Below, in pieces: positions 28,835 through 37,635 of a DNA stretch of 64,000 bases. The DNA comes from UMGS1696 sp964623635 (GTDB taxonomy: Bacteria > Bacillota > Clostridia > Oscillospirales > CAG-272). The notes under the pieces are model-generated. The model did no database searches. It was not told where the DNA came from and was given only the letters and a program-made list of their open reading frames with translations. The translations under genes were made by a program, and so were the position numbers. The stretch spans positions 1 through 64,000 of the forward strand of contig CAZUUA010000003.1 of the NCBI GenBank assembly GCA_964623635.1, given 5' to 3'. Numbering within the stretch: the stretch's first letter is position 1; every line of letters starts with the position of its first letter.

Positions 28835-29740
28835 TCATTCTGTATACGGTGGCAGGAATAGATAATCCATGGTCTCTGTGACCAAGAGCATACCCATATA
28901 TTTTTGCGATGCATCCGGGAAGTAGGAAGAATAGACCCTGTGCACATTGCGCTGCATCTCGGTCGGTGCCGGGACAGATCCTTTGCATATAGCAGCGATG
29001 TAAAAAAACGGGCATTCCTTTTCATAATGTGCGACATACGTGATACTTGCAGACTGCAGCATGGATTTGGGTATACGTTGTACCGTATGGCAAAGCTTGT
29101 ATTTGTGATCCAGAAAAAAGAACCACGTATGCTGCGGATTTTTTCCATGTAAAAAGAACACAGCATAATACGCTGCCTGATCCGGTGTTTTCAACGGATA
29201 CCTTAGGGCATAGCGCTGTTCCAATTCTGCACACAGAGCCCGTATACCAAAGCCGGTATGCTTTCGCATCTGTTCGTCCACGATAGTCACATACGGATCC
29301 TCTTGCATCTCCGGGCTGTACGGCGGTAGGTAACAATAGTCCATGGCCTGGTTGACGATAAAGGTCCCCAAATATTCCGGATCCGTGGAGAAATACTGGA
29401 CCAAATTCTTATGGGTTCCTCTATCCGGGCCGGACGGTTCTGTGGTACCGCTGCTGTGTGTATGCGCAAAGCAATAATACGCAGCACATTTGTCCTGTTG
29501 ATAGAGCACATCCGGGAATTCCTCTTTATCGAATATGGAATCGGTAAATTGTATGGAATCGACCAACCGTTTCTCCTCGTCCAACAGGATCAGCCAGGTC
29601 TCATCAAGTGGGTGATCCAGCAATAGAAACGTCAGATAATACCCCAAAAGGTCCGGCGTGGACAGCGGTATGCTTCGACAAAACCGCAGTTCCAATTCTC
29701 GAAACAAAGCACGGATGGGAAAAGGCAGTTTAAACGGCAT
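28835..29740 (-). CDS. Duplicated RadC-like JAMM-domain protein
   Basis: The 301-residue protein consists of two similar halves. Each has a segment like RadC's core (LSTPDLLGYYLTFLL, then ETWLILLDEEKRLVDS; and LKTPDQAAYYAVFFL, then HTWFFFLDHKYKLCHT). Each ends in a matching motif, MDYCYLPPY or MDYLFLPPY. The first half holds a perfect JAMM zinc motif H-x-H-x7-S-x2-D (His93, His95, Ser103, Asp106). The second half has lost the His residues. Known JAMM domains cleave isopeptide bonds or act in other metal-dependent roles; RadC's own function is unsettled. It is transcribed alone behind GGAAGGAG, upstream of the exporter operon on the same strand. Confidence 0.65.
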   Translation of the reverse strand: MPFKLPFPIRALFRELELRFCRSIPLSTPDLLGYYLTFLLLDHPLDETWLILLDEEKRLVDSIQFTDSIFDKEEFPDVLYQQDKCAAYYCFAHTHSSGTTEPSGPDRGTHKNLVQYFSTDPEYLGTFIVNQAMDYCYLPPYSPEMQEDPYVTIVDEQMRKHTGFGIRALCAELEQRYALRYPLKTPDQAAYYAVFFLHGKNPQHTWFFFLDHKYKLCHTVQRIPKSMLQSASITYVAHYEKECPFFYIAAICKGSVPAPTEMQRNVHRVYSSYFPDASQKYMGMLLVTETMDYLFLPPYTE

Positions 29741-29981
29741 TGTGTATGTTCTCCTTCCTTTTTTGTGAAATGTACATAATTCTGCTTGGCATATATCATA
29801 TCACAGTTCGATGAAAAAAGCAAGGGCTTTTGCAGCAAAGTCACGATACAGGCTGTCAGAATACATGACAGGATCGTGACGGGGACCTGTCGTTTCGCCG
29901 CCGACACGGTCTTCCCAAAAAACAGACGTATTTTTTCAAGGAAAAATCAAAAACCCCTATACAAATCCGCAAAAGATATGG

Positions 29982-30071
29982 TATAATAAAGCAAACGCTG
30001 ATCCAGGTTGATTATGAGCCAAAAGCGCCGTATAGCCAAGCCTTATCGACTCAGAATCTCGGTGAATCAGC
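29982..30071 (+). promoter_or_regulatory. TATAAT box and structured leader before the GH106-like gene
   Basis: TATAAT at 29982-29987 has no good -35 box. RNA starting near 29994 would begin with GCTGAT (29997-30002), pairing with ATCAGC (30066-30071). Nested inside, GATTATGAG (30010-30018) pairs with CTCAGAATC (30050-30058) with one mismatch. The GH106-like gene starts at 30111. The remaining interval 29741-29981 shows nothing recognisable. Confidence 0.4.
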
Positions 30072-30110
30072 ATTAACTTAATTCCAAAGCAAGGTCAGAA
30101 AGGACAGATC

Positions 30111-32537
30111 ATGAACGAACTGCGCCATGCTACAGATGTGCTGGAACTGAGAAAATGGTTCCAGACCGAAAACCGGGATTTCAGTCCCTTTATGTATTTT
30201 CCGATCACTTCCGAGGATGCACTGGACACAGAGGAAAAGATCACTCGTCTGATCCAGGGATATAAGAAAGATGGATACAGCGGTGTGATCCCCTTTGCAT
30301 TTGGGAAAAGTCCCATCAAGGCGTTGTCTGCCACATATTACCAGGTGATCGATCGGGTATGTCAGGCTGCCAAGGACTGCGGGATGCAGGTAGGCTACAT
30401 CGACGACTCCTACATCATGCGGGAATATATCGCCAGGGAAGAGAATAGTGCCTCTCGCTGCTCGATCCTTTGTAAGTACGAAACGGCCTGCACCACCGGT
30501 GAACCCATGCACAAGGAGATCCGGAAGCATGGGAAGCTCATGTCTCTGATGGCTGTGAACGACGATACCCAAGAGCTTTTGGATCTGCGCCCGTATCTGC
30601 AAGAGGAAGACGGCAAGACCTTCCTTAACTGGACAGTACCGGAAGGAAACTGGAACATCGAACAGTACGAATGCGAAAAAGATCCGGACGCACCGTATAT
30701 CGACTACATGGATTACGATATTTCCACGGCCTATCTGCGTGCCACATTCCGGCTGTGGCTGGATCGATTGGGGGACGATGCCGAGGCGCTGGCTACGATC
30801 TTCATCTACCGAAACGTGGTCTACGGTGGTAAAAACCGCCGTATGTGGAATGAGAATTTCAATACGATCTTCGAAGAATACTATGGCTTTGACCCGGCGC
30901 CGTACTATCCGCTGCTGTTCCGGGACTTCGGGCGGTATTCCAAGCGGTACAAGAGTATGCTGATGGTGTGCCGGGCCCATATGATGGTGGAAGGCTACAT
31001 GAAAGCTGCCGCCGATATTTGCCGTGCCAAGGGGATCTACTGTACCGGTTTCCCGGCAGAAGCCAAGACGACCTCTTGCTCATGGATGTTCGGTGACGGG
31101 CAGATGCTGCACAAGTACACCTCCGCACCCGGCATTTCCATACCCTTTGCCTATCTCTATGGTCTCAACGGGATCAAGGTCGCAGCAGGGGCAGCAGATG
31201 CTTTTGGACAAGAAGTGGTCTCTGCGGATATTTTCAAATATTACGGGCAGCTCTCCAAGGACATCATCTATCGGGAGACCATGAACGCATTTGTGCGTGG
31301 CGTCAATATGCTGTTTGCCCATCTCGGTGAAGACCGGACAGACGAACAGTCTACCTTTGGCGAAAAAGAGCCTGTGTGGGGAACGATATTCTCCAAAAAT
31401 GAGGATCTGTCCGCATATGCCGATTTTACCACACGTTCCCAGACGCTGCTCCGTGGCGGTGATCACATTTGTGATGTGGCGATCCTGTATCCCATCCATT
31501 CGCTCCATTCTGTGGTATTCCTATACCAGTCGACGGTTGCACAGGGGTTCGAGTATCCCACCACGCCGGAAAACGCCGATTACATGGAGATCATGAACAA
31601 TTTCCTGAACTATGTGGGTATGGACTCCACATTCATTCATCCCAACGTGATCCGGGACAGAGCCTTTTCGGAAGATGGTACCTTGTTTATCAAACAGGAA
31701 GGCCGGGAGATCCCACAAAAGTACAAGGTACTTGTGATGCCGTCCATGTCGGTCATCAGTCTCAAAACCTTGCGTGTAATCCGGAAGTTCTACGATGAAG
31801 GTGGCAAGATCATCGCCACGGACAATCTGCCGGATGCAGCCTATGAATGCAGTATGCTGGACGCCGATATGAACACCGCCATGAAGACCCTGACCTCGGA
31901 GGATAAGGAGGTCCAGTCGCTGATCCGCTACATCTTCGGCGAAGACTGCCAAAACAATCGGATCATCAAGCAGTATTACAAAAACCAGAATGACAACGGT
32001 GGACAGGCGTATTTCTTCCCATCCAACAAGACGGCCATCGATGGCACCGAATCGGTCTCTGCCAATATGCTGTACCAGGTGATCGAAAAGTTCCATATGG
32101 CACCGGACGTGTATATCGACGGTATGCCCCGTGTGGAATTCAGCGGTATCGTCAATCAGCATTTGCCTACGTTTGTAAAGGTCGGCATTGGTTCCCGTCT
32201 GGCAAAAGGCTGCTCCATGAACTATATCCATAAGCGTTACGCCGGCTGCGACATCTACTACATCACCAACACCACCGGCTCCTCCTTCAACCGGAACATC
32301 CTGCTCCGTGGTCGTCATCAGCCGGAGGAATGGAATCCCTATACCGGGAAGATCCGGAAGCTGAGTGGAGAATTGGTGCGGTTCCGTGGTGAGATCTACA
32401 CCAAGGTGAACGTGCCCATCGAAGCGTCCTCCTGCACCTTTATCGTAAGTCCCACACAGCGTACCCAGAAGGAGATCCTACGGGACCTGACCACTGAGCT
32501 GGAGATCCCGGAATATGCGCCCAAATATCAGTTCTAA
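30111..32537 (+). CDS. Large putative glycoside hydrolase, GH106-like
   Basis: The 808-residue protein lacks a signal peptide. Its N-terminus (FSPFMYFPIT, then KKDGYSGVIPFAFG) and a middle block (CTGFPAEAKTTSCSWMFGDG, then GINGIKV-like and RETMNAFVRGVNMLFAHL) recall the TIM-barrel region of GH106 alpha-L-rhamnosidase-related proteins. A Rossmann-like segment (VLVMPSMSVISLKTLRVI) and a beta-rich end with YYITNTTG follow, also usual in that group. Substrate and family assignment are inference from remembered patterns. It overlaps no gene and is 12 bases from the MoxR gene, so the two may share a transcript. Confidence 0.55.
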   Translation: MNELRHATDVLELRKWFQTENRDFSPFMYFPITSEDALDTEEKITRLIQGYKKDGYSGVIPFAFGKSPIKALSATYYQVIDRVCQAAKDCGMQVGYIDDSYIMREYIAREENSASRCSILCKYETACTTGEPMHKEIRKHGKLMSLMAVNDDTQELLDLRPYLQEEDGKTFLNWTVPEGNWNIEQYECEKDPDAPYIDYMDYDISTAYLRATFRLWLDRLGDDAEALATIFIYRNVVYGGKNRRMWNENFNTIFEEYYGFDPAPYYPLLFRDFGRYSKRYKSMLMVCRAHMMVEGYMKAAADICRAKGIYCTGFPAEAKTTSCSWMFGDGQMLHKYTSAPGISIPFAYLYGLNGIKVAAGAADAFGQEVVSADIFKYYGQLSKDIIYRETMNAFVRGVNMLFAHLGEDRTDEQSTFGEKEPVWGTIFSKNEDLSAYADFTTRSQTLLRGGDHICDVAILYPIHSLHSVVFLYQSTVAQGFEYPTTPENADYMEIMNNFLNYVGMDSTFIHPNVIRDRAFSEDGTLFIKQEGREIPQKYKVLVMPSMSVISLKTLRVIRKFYDEGGKIIATDNLPDAAYECSMLDADMNTAMKTLTSEDKEVQSLIRYIFGEDCQNNRIIKQYYKNQNDNGGQAYFFPSNKTAIDGTESVSANMLYQVIEKFHMAPDVYIDGMPRVEFSGIVNQHLPTFVKVGIGSRLAKGCSMNYIHKRYAGCDIYYITNTTGSSFNRNILLRGRHQPEEWNPYTGKIRKLSGELVRFRGEIYTKVNVPIEASSCTFIVSPTQRTQKEILRDLTTELEIPEYAPKYQF

Positions 32538-32549
32538 AGGAGACGACAT

Positions 32550-33497
32550 ATGGATAAGATAGCTGCCCTGACAGACATGATCCTGACCAATATGGGAAAG
32601 GTGATCTACGGCAAAGAAGACAAGCTGCGGCTGATCCTAACGGCACTGCTGTGTGACGGCCATGTGCTGCTGGACGACATTCCCGGCACAGGCAAAACCA
32701 CATTGGCAAAAGCGCTGGCGTGTTCCATCGAGGCCGATACCAAACGGATCCAGTTCACACCGGACCTGTTGCCCGGAGATGTAACGGGGATCAATTTCTA
32801 TAACCAAAAGACCGGTGAGTTCGTCTTCCGCCGGGGTCCGGTATTCACCAATATCCTCCTGGCCGATGAGATCAACCGCACCACGCCCCGTACCCAGTCG
32901 GCACTGCTGGAATGCATGGCAGAAAAGCAGACCACAGTAGACGGCGTGACCTATCCCATGGATGCACCCTTCTTTGTTATCGCTACCCAGAACCCACTGG
33001 AATCCCAAGGGACATTTCCGCTGCCGGAAGCACAGCTGGACCGTTTTTTCATGAAGCTGGCACTGGGCTACCCGGACATGGCAAACGAACGGGAGATCCT
33101 GAACCACCACGGCAAGGCAGCGACCCCATTGGATTCCCTCACGGCTGTATGTACCAAAACGGATATCCGGGAAGCCAAGGCAGCGGCAGAACAGATCACC
33201 GTCAGCGAAAGCATCAAAAATTACATCCTGACCTTGGTGGATGCGACCCGCAACAACGAACGACTGCGGCTTGGCGTCAGTCCCCGTGGTTCGCTGGCAC
33301 TGATGAAAGCGTCGCAGGTTTGGGCCGGTATGCAGAGACGGGAATACGTACTGCCGGATGACGTCAAAGCGGTGGCTGTACCGATCATGGCGCATCGTGT
33401 GATCGTCCGTACCCAGAACACCATTCGCCTGTCCGACACAGCAGAGCAGATCATCGAGAACATCCTGACCACGGTAAAGGCACCGATCGAAGCTTGA
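32550..33497 (+). CDS. MoxR-family AAA+ ATPase
   Basis: The 315-residue protein has Walker A DDIPGTGKTTLAKA, Walker B ILLADEINRTTPRTQSALLE, the sensor segment ATQNPLESQGTFPLPEAQLD and a C-terminal lid. MoxR ATPases act as chaperones maturing partner proteins, commonly encoded with a DUF58 protein and membrane proteins, exactly as here. It begins the three-gene module after the GH106-like gene, with AGGAG before the start. Confidence 0.93.
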   Translation: MDKIAALTDMILTNMGKVIYGKEDKLRLILTALLCDGHVLLDDIPGTGKTTLAKALACSIEADTKRIQFTPDLLPGDVTGINFYNQKTGEFVFRRGPVFTNILLADEINRTTPRTQSALLECMAEKQTTVDGVTYPMDAPFFVIATQNPLESQGTFPLPEAQLDRFFMKLALGYPDMANEREILNHHGKAATPLDSLTAVCTKTDIREAKAAAEQITVSESIKNYILTLVDATRNNERLRLGVSPRGSLALMKASQVWAGMQRREYVLPDDVKAVAVPIMAHRVIVRTQNTIRLSDTAEQIIENILTTVKAPIEA

Positions 33498-33515
33498 CCG
33501 TAGGAGGAAAGCCTT

Positions 33516-34757
33516 ATGCTATTTATCGCATTGCTGCTTTCCCTGGTGGGTGTGTATCTTCTGCAGTATTTTCTGTATAAGAAATATGCCTTTTCCCATG
33601 TGCAGTACACCATCGAGACAGCCCGTAGGGAAGTGTTTGAAGACGAAGATGTCTACATATACGAACAGCTCACCAACGATAAGCTTCTGCCGCTGCCCTT
33701 TGTAAAGGTAGATACCGAACTGCCCGATGGTCTGACATTCTGCATCACCAAAGAAGATGCACCCACCGGCAAACGGATCGAGACCCATCCCAGAGTCATC
33801 CAGAGTCTATTTGTACTACGCAGCCACGAGATCGTCCGACGACGGTGGAAGATCCACTGCCATACCAGAGGCACCTATGTCCTTGGCAGCAGCACCATGC
33901 TGGTAGACGATATTCTGGGAACGCATATGCAAAGCAAGATATTCGCTGCAGAAAAACCGGCAGACATCCATGCACTGGAAAACAAAAATGTATTGGTCGT
34001 GCTGCCAAAGGCCGTTGCATTGGAGAAAGAATTTACTGCTTCTGCCTATACCAGTGGGGACATCCTGGTTCAGCGCAGTCTGCTCAGCGATCCGTTGTAT
34101 CTGGCCGGCGTCCGGGAATACCAACATGGCGACCCCATGAACCGGATCAACTGGAAAAAGACCGCCGCCGAACAGGCACTGATGGTGAATATCGAAGAAT
34201 TTACCAAGCAGTATGCCTTCAATATCCTGATCAATATGCAGTCACGGGATATGGAAAAAGGTATCCCCGGTCCGCCCAGCATACGATCTGCCGTAGAGCT
34301 GTGCATCACTGTAGCGGCTTCTATCCTGGACAGCGTTGCCACAGAGCGGATCCCGGTGCGGCTGATCTGCAATACACCGCCGGAACAGTTCGGAGAGAGT
34401 TGCAGTATGGCAGATGCAGAAGAAGATCCTGTCGGCAGCAAGGTGTTCGTCTCGCAGCCCTATCGAGGTCGCGGGGACATCATCGCTGCCCTGCGTATGC
34501 TGGCACAAATGGAGCTGATGATCTCTCTACCCATCGAAAAGCTGCTGGATCACATGGTACAAAATCCCTATGCCTACACCAGTGGCGGCAACATCATCTT
34601 TGTATCTTCGTTCTTAAATGATCGTATGATCCAGTTTTGCTATGCCATGCGCCGCCAAGGGATCACCGTGATCTTCTATATCACCACCACATACAACAAT
34701 GCGCTGTTGATCCCCAACGATATCGAAGTACACTTCAAGGCATACAAGGAGGCGTGA
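33516..34757 (+). CDS. DUF58 domain membrane-anchored protein
   Basis: The 413-residue protein has an N-terminal membrane helix (residues 2-20), a beta-rich region, and the DUF58 signature GVREYQHGDPMNRINWKKTA. The C-terminal part is von Willebrand A-like. DUF58 proteins are the standard partners of MoxR ATPases; proposed roles are in envelope stress or secreted-enzyme maturation. It follows moxR by 18 bases with AGGAGG and precedes a multi-helix membrane protein by 6 bases, so the three are co-translated. Confidence 0.85.
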   Translation: MLFIALLLSLVGVYLLQYFLYKKYAFSHVQYTIETARREVFEDEDVYIYEQLTNDKLLPLPFVKVDTELPDGLTFCITKEDAPTGKRIETHPRVIQSLFVLRSHEIVRRRWKIHCHTRGTYVLGSSTMLVDDILGTHMQSKIFAAEKPADIHALENKNVLVVLPKAVALEKEFTASAYTSGDILVQRSLLSDPLYLAGVREYQHGDPMNRINWKKTAAEQALMVNIEEFTKQYAFNILINMQSRDMEKGIPGPPSIRSAVELCITVAASILDSVATERIPVRLICNTPPEQFGESCSMADAEEDPVGSKVFVSQPYRGRGDIIAALRMLAQMELMISLPIEKLLDHMVQNPYAYTSGGNIIFVSSFLNDRMIQFCYAMRRQGITVIFYITTTYNNALLIPNDIEVHFKAYKEA

Positions 34758-34763
34758 GAAAAA

Positions 34764-36248
34764 ATGCAAAACGATTTTTCCAAGCCCATGTATGGTGTCT
34801 ATATCGTAGGCGTCTCCATGCTGCTCATCCCGGTGAACCTGCTGCTGTTGGAAGGAACCATACCGGGCACACGCTGGCTCGTACCGTTGCTTACCTTTCT
34901 CTTTGTGCTCATTGGCAACGGGATGCAGCATATCTATGCCCAGTGGCTCGGCAAGCGCAGCACCAAGGATGCACTGGTGTACGACCAAAATACCTTTACA
35001 AAATACCACTACACCCGCGCCATTCTGCCACTGCTTATTGCCATTGGCTTCTCCATCATTCTTTGTGTCCTGCTACGGATATACATGAAGGAATACCTGT
35101 ACGAAGTATATCTCGAGCAGCTATACCAAAACAATCCCAATGCCTATTATGTCGAAGAATCCTTTGTGCCGTATTTAGCAGCGGCGCTGTGCTTTGTCTC
35201 CCAGTTTGCCGGGATCATCATTTGGTTCTATCCTCCAGCCAGACTGTACTCGTATTCAGCCTTCTACGTTCTGGTATGGTCCATGTCGATCCTGTTTGTC
35301 GAGTTTTGCCTGTATGCCTTCACCGGAGGCATGACGCTCCATCCGGAACTGCAGGGGATCTTCATCGGTTGCCTGACAGTTTTTGGTATTTGTATGCTGA
35401 TCATCTTCAGCCAAGGAAAACTGGAGAACTCCTACCGTGGCTCGGTGGTATCCATCTTCACACCGGAGGACAGGCTGTACAATGTCTTCCTCATCCTGGT
35501 ACTGCTGGTCGTGCTGTGTGTCGTATTTGCCATTGTGTATGTGATTGTGAATGGTCTATTTACACTGGTATCTCTCATTACCTGGCTCGTTCTCTACTTT
35601 ATCCTGCGTCAGGAAGCCGAAGATGATCCCGTAAAGCAATATGAATATTTTGGTTCTGCAGAACGATACAGCTATAAGCTACAGCAGAACAATGCCGGAG
35701 ACACGATCAGTCTGCTTTTAGCGCTGCTTTTGGTGGTGGTCCTGCTCTTTATCGGGATCAAGACCGGTTGGCTCAAGGGCGTCGCTGTGCGCTTCTATGA
35801 GTGGCTGTGTACGGTACTTGGTGCGATCTTCCAGAAACGGGATCGTACTGGTACGAAGGATGCCCAGTTTATCCAAAATTATGTGGACGAAAAGCGCAAA
35901 ACACAAAATGCCCTGATCCGCAAGTACCAGATGATGGCTGAGAATGTGCGCAGTTATAAGGCGTTTTTGCAGCAGCTCTCCCACCTGCCTGATGCCGATG
36001 CCCAGCTATGCTTTGCCTATGCGGTACTGGTACGTGCTTACGGGATGGGCAATGTACCGCTGAAGCAGTCCGATACGCCCCATGAGGTCATGTACAAGGT
36101 CATGAAGTATGTATCCGGTGGGGAAGAGATCTGCCCCATTACGGAAGCATTTGTAACGATCTGGTATGCCGACGGCAGTGTGCCTGTTGAAGAAGAAACG
36201 GCACTTGTACACACCATGTGCGAGATCATTCACCGCTATATGGCATAA
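34764..36248 (+). CDS. Multi-helix membrane protein of the MoxR/DUF58 module (DUF4129-like tail)
   Basis: The 494-residue protein has about eight to ten hydrophobic segments up to residue ~350, then a soluble tail. The tail includes YVDEKRKTQNALIRKYQMM and YAVLVRAYGMGNVPLKQSD, resembling the DUF4129 tail of transglutaminase-like membrane proteins. No transglutaminase Cys-His-Asp core is evident. It is the third gene of the module, a position where a transglutaminase/DUF4129 protein is common. Its role is unknown. Confidence 0.6.
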   Translation: MQNDFSKPMYGVYIVGVSMLLIPVNLLLLEGTIPGTRWLVPLLTFLFVLIGNGMQHIYAQWLGKRSTKDALVYDQNTFTKYHYTRAILPLLIAIGFSIILCVLLRIYMKEYLYEVYLEQLYQNNPNAYYVEESFVPYLAAALCFVSQFAGIIIWFYPPARLYSYSAFYVLVWSMSILFVEFCLYAFTGGMTLHPELQGIFIGCLTVFGICMLIIFSQGKLENSYRGSVVSIFTPEDRLYNVFLILVLLVVLCVVFAIVYVIVNGLFTLVSLITWLVLYFILRQEAEDDPVKQYEYFGSAERYSYKLQQNNAGDTISLLLALLLVVVLLFIGIKTGWLKGVAVRFYEWLCTVLGAIFQKRDRTGTKDAQFIQNYVDEKRKTQNALIRKYQMMAENVRSYKAFLQQLSHLPDADAQLCFAYAVLVRAYGMGNVPLKQSDTPHEVMYKVMKYVSGGEEICPITEAFVTIWYADGSVPVEEETALVHTMCEIIHRYMA

Positions 36249-36307
36249 TCGAGAGCTTTTCCACGTACAGTTATAGTAACCTATACACTTGTACGTAAGG
36301 AGAAGCT

Positions 36308-37453
36308 ATGATGAAACGATGGTGGAGCTATTTGATCGCTGTGGGACTTGTGTGCCTACTTGCATGGCCGATAGGAGCTGTGCAGGACAATACCCCCTTT
36401 GACGTGAATGCCCGCAGTGCCGTGCTGATGGATGCCAATACAGGTACTGTGCTGTATGCCAAAAATGCAGACCAGGCCTTGCCGCCTGCATCGGTGACAA
36501 AGGTCATGACACTGCTTCTGGTGATGGAAGCGGTGGATAGCGGTACGCTTGCCCTGGACGACACGGTATCTGTCAGCGAATATGCAGCCTCTATGGGTGG
36601 TTCTCAGGTCTATCTGGAACCGGGAGAAACGATGGCTGTAGAGGAGATGCTGAAGTGCGTGATCATTGCGTCTGCCAACGATGCCGCTGTGGCACTGGCC
36701 GAAAAGGTGGCTGGCAGTGAAGAGGCATTTGTCTCCCGGATGAATGAAAGAGCTGCCGAGCTGGGCATGGACAACACCCACTTTGAAAATGTGACCGGTC
36801 TGGATGACGATACCGTAAGCCATCTGACCAGTGCATACGATATTGCACTCATGTCCCGTGAACTGCTCACCCATCCCCAAATTCTGGAATACAGCGGTAT
36901 CTGGATGGACACAATCCGGGACGGCGCCTTTGGTCTGACCAACACCAACCGGCTGATCCGCTTCTACGACGGTGCAACGGGTCTCAAAACCGGCTCTACA
37001 TCCAAGGCCAAGTTCTGTATCTCCGCCACCGCCATGCGAGAGGATCTGCACTTGATCGCCGTGATCATGGGTTCCGATACCAGAGACACACGCAACGCCG
37101 CCGCCAAGTCGCTCTTGGATTTTGGCTTTGCCAACTACTCTGTGTACACATATACAGATGTAGAACCAGGCTTTGCGACCGTTGTCGGTGGCACCCAGGA
37201 TGTCTGCCACGGCAGCGCCGGGACCTATACCACGCTGCTGCCAAAAGGGCAACACAAAAACGTAACCGTAGAGCATTTGTATTATGAAGATATCAAAGCA
37301 CCTGTGCGGATCGGCGAAACGATCGGGTCGCTACGTTTTTATGCAAATGGAGATATTCTGGCAGAAATGCCAATCCTTTCCAGCGACGAAGTGGCCGAGA
37401 TTGGGTTTTGGGAGCTTTTTTTGCGGATGCTTGGCGCATATTTGATGAAATAA
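36308..37453 (+). CDS. D-alanyl-D-alanine carboxypeptidase (low-molecular-weight PBP, peptidase S11)
   Basis: The 381-residue protein has a signal peptide (residues 1-25, ending IGAVQ). The three penicillin-binding motifs are present: SVTK (SxxK) near residue 60, SAN near 120, and KTG in GLKTGSTSKA. A beta-rich C-terminal domain and a hydrophobic/amphipathic end (LFLRMLGAYLMK) could touch the membrane as in DacA/DacF. It trims the terminal D-Ala of peptidoglycan side chains. It is monocistronic behind GTAAGGAGA. Confidence 0.93.
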   Translation: MMKRWWSYLIAVGLVCLLAWPIGAVQDNTPFDVNARSAVLMDANTGTVLYAKNADQALPPASVTKVMTLLLVMEAVDSGTLALDDTVSVSEYAASMGGSQVYLEPGETMAVEEMLKCVIIASANDAAVALAEKVAGSEEAFVSRMNERAAELGMDNTHFENVTGLDDDTVSHLTSAYDIALMSRELLTHPQILEYSGIWMDTIRDGAFGLTNTNRLIRFYDGATGLKTGSTSKAKFCISATAMREDLHLIAVIMGSDTRDTRNAAAKSLLDFGFANYSVYTYTDVEPGFATVVGGTQDVCHGSAGTYTTLLPKGQHKNVTVEHLYYEDIKAPVRIGETIGSLRFYANGDILAEMPILSSDEVAEIGFWELFLRMLGAYLMK

Positions 37454-37476
37454 CAGAAAATTTCACACCTTTCCTA

Positions 37477-37505
37477 TTGAAAAATCTCGCAAAATGTTGT
37501 ATGAT
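37477..37505 (+). promoter_or_regulatory. Promoter of pgi
   Basis: TTGAAA at 37477-37482 and TATGAT at 37500-37505 have a 17-base spacer, leaving a leader of about 120 bases before the start at 37636. Confidence 0.65.
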
Positions 37506-37568
37506 ATTGGTGAGCAAAAAAACTGTGTACCTTCGACCTCTATAAAGTTTGGTGAAAGACACAATATT

Positions 37569-37616
37569 CTCCCAAAGTGATGACCGCCGCAATCCCTTTG
37601 GAGCATCGTGCGGCGG
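37569..37616 (+). promoter_or_regulatory. Competing hairpins in the pgi leader
   Basis: CCGCCGCA (37584-37591) pairs perfectly with TGCGGCGG (37609-37616) about 20 bases before the start codon. CTCCCAAAG (from 37569) can instead pair with CTTTGGAG (37595-37602) with one bulge. The second pairing encloses the 5' arm of the first, so the two exclude each other. Confidence 0.4.
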
Positions 37617-37635
37617 AGAAATGAGGACATAAAAA

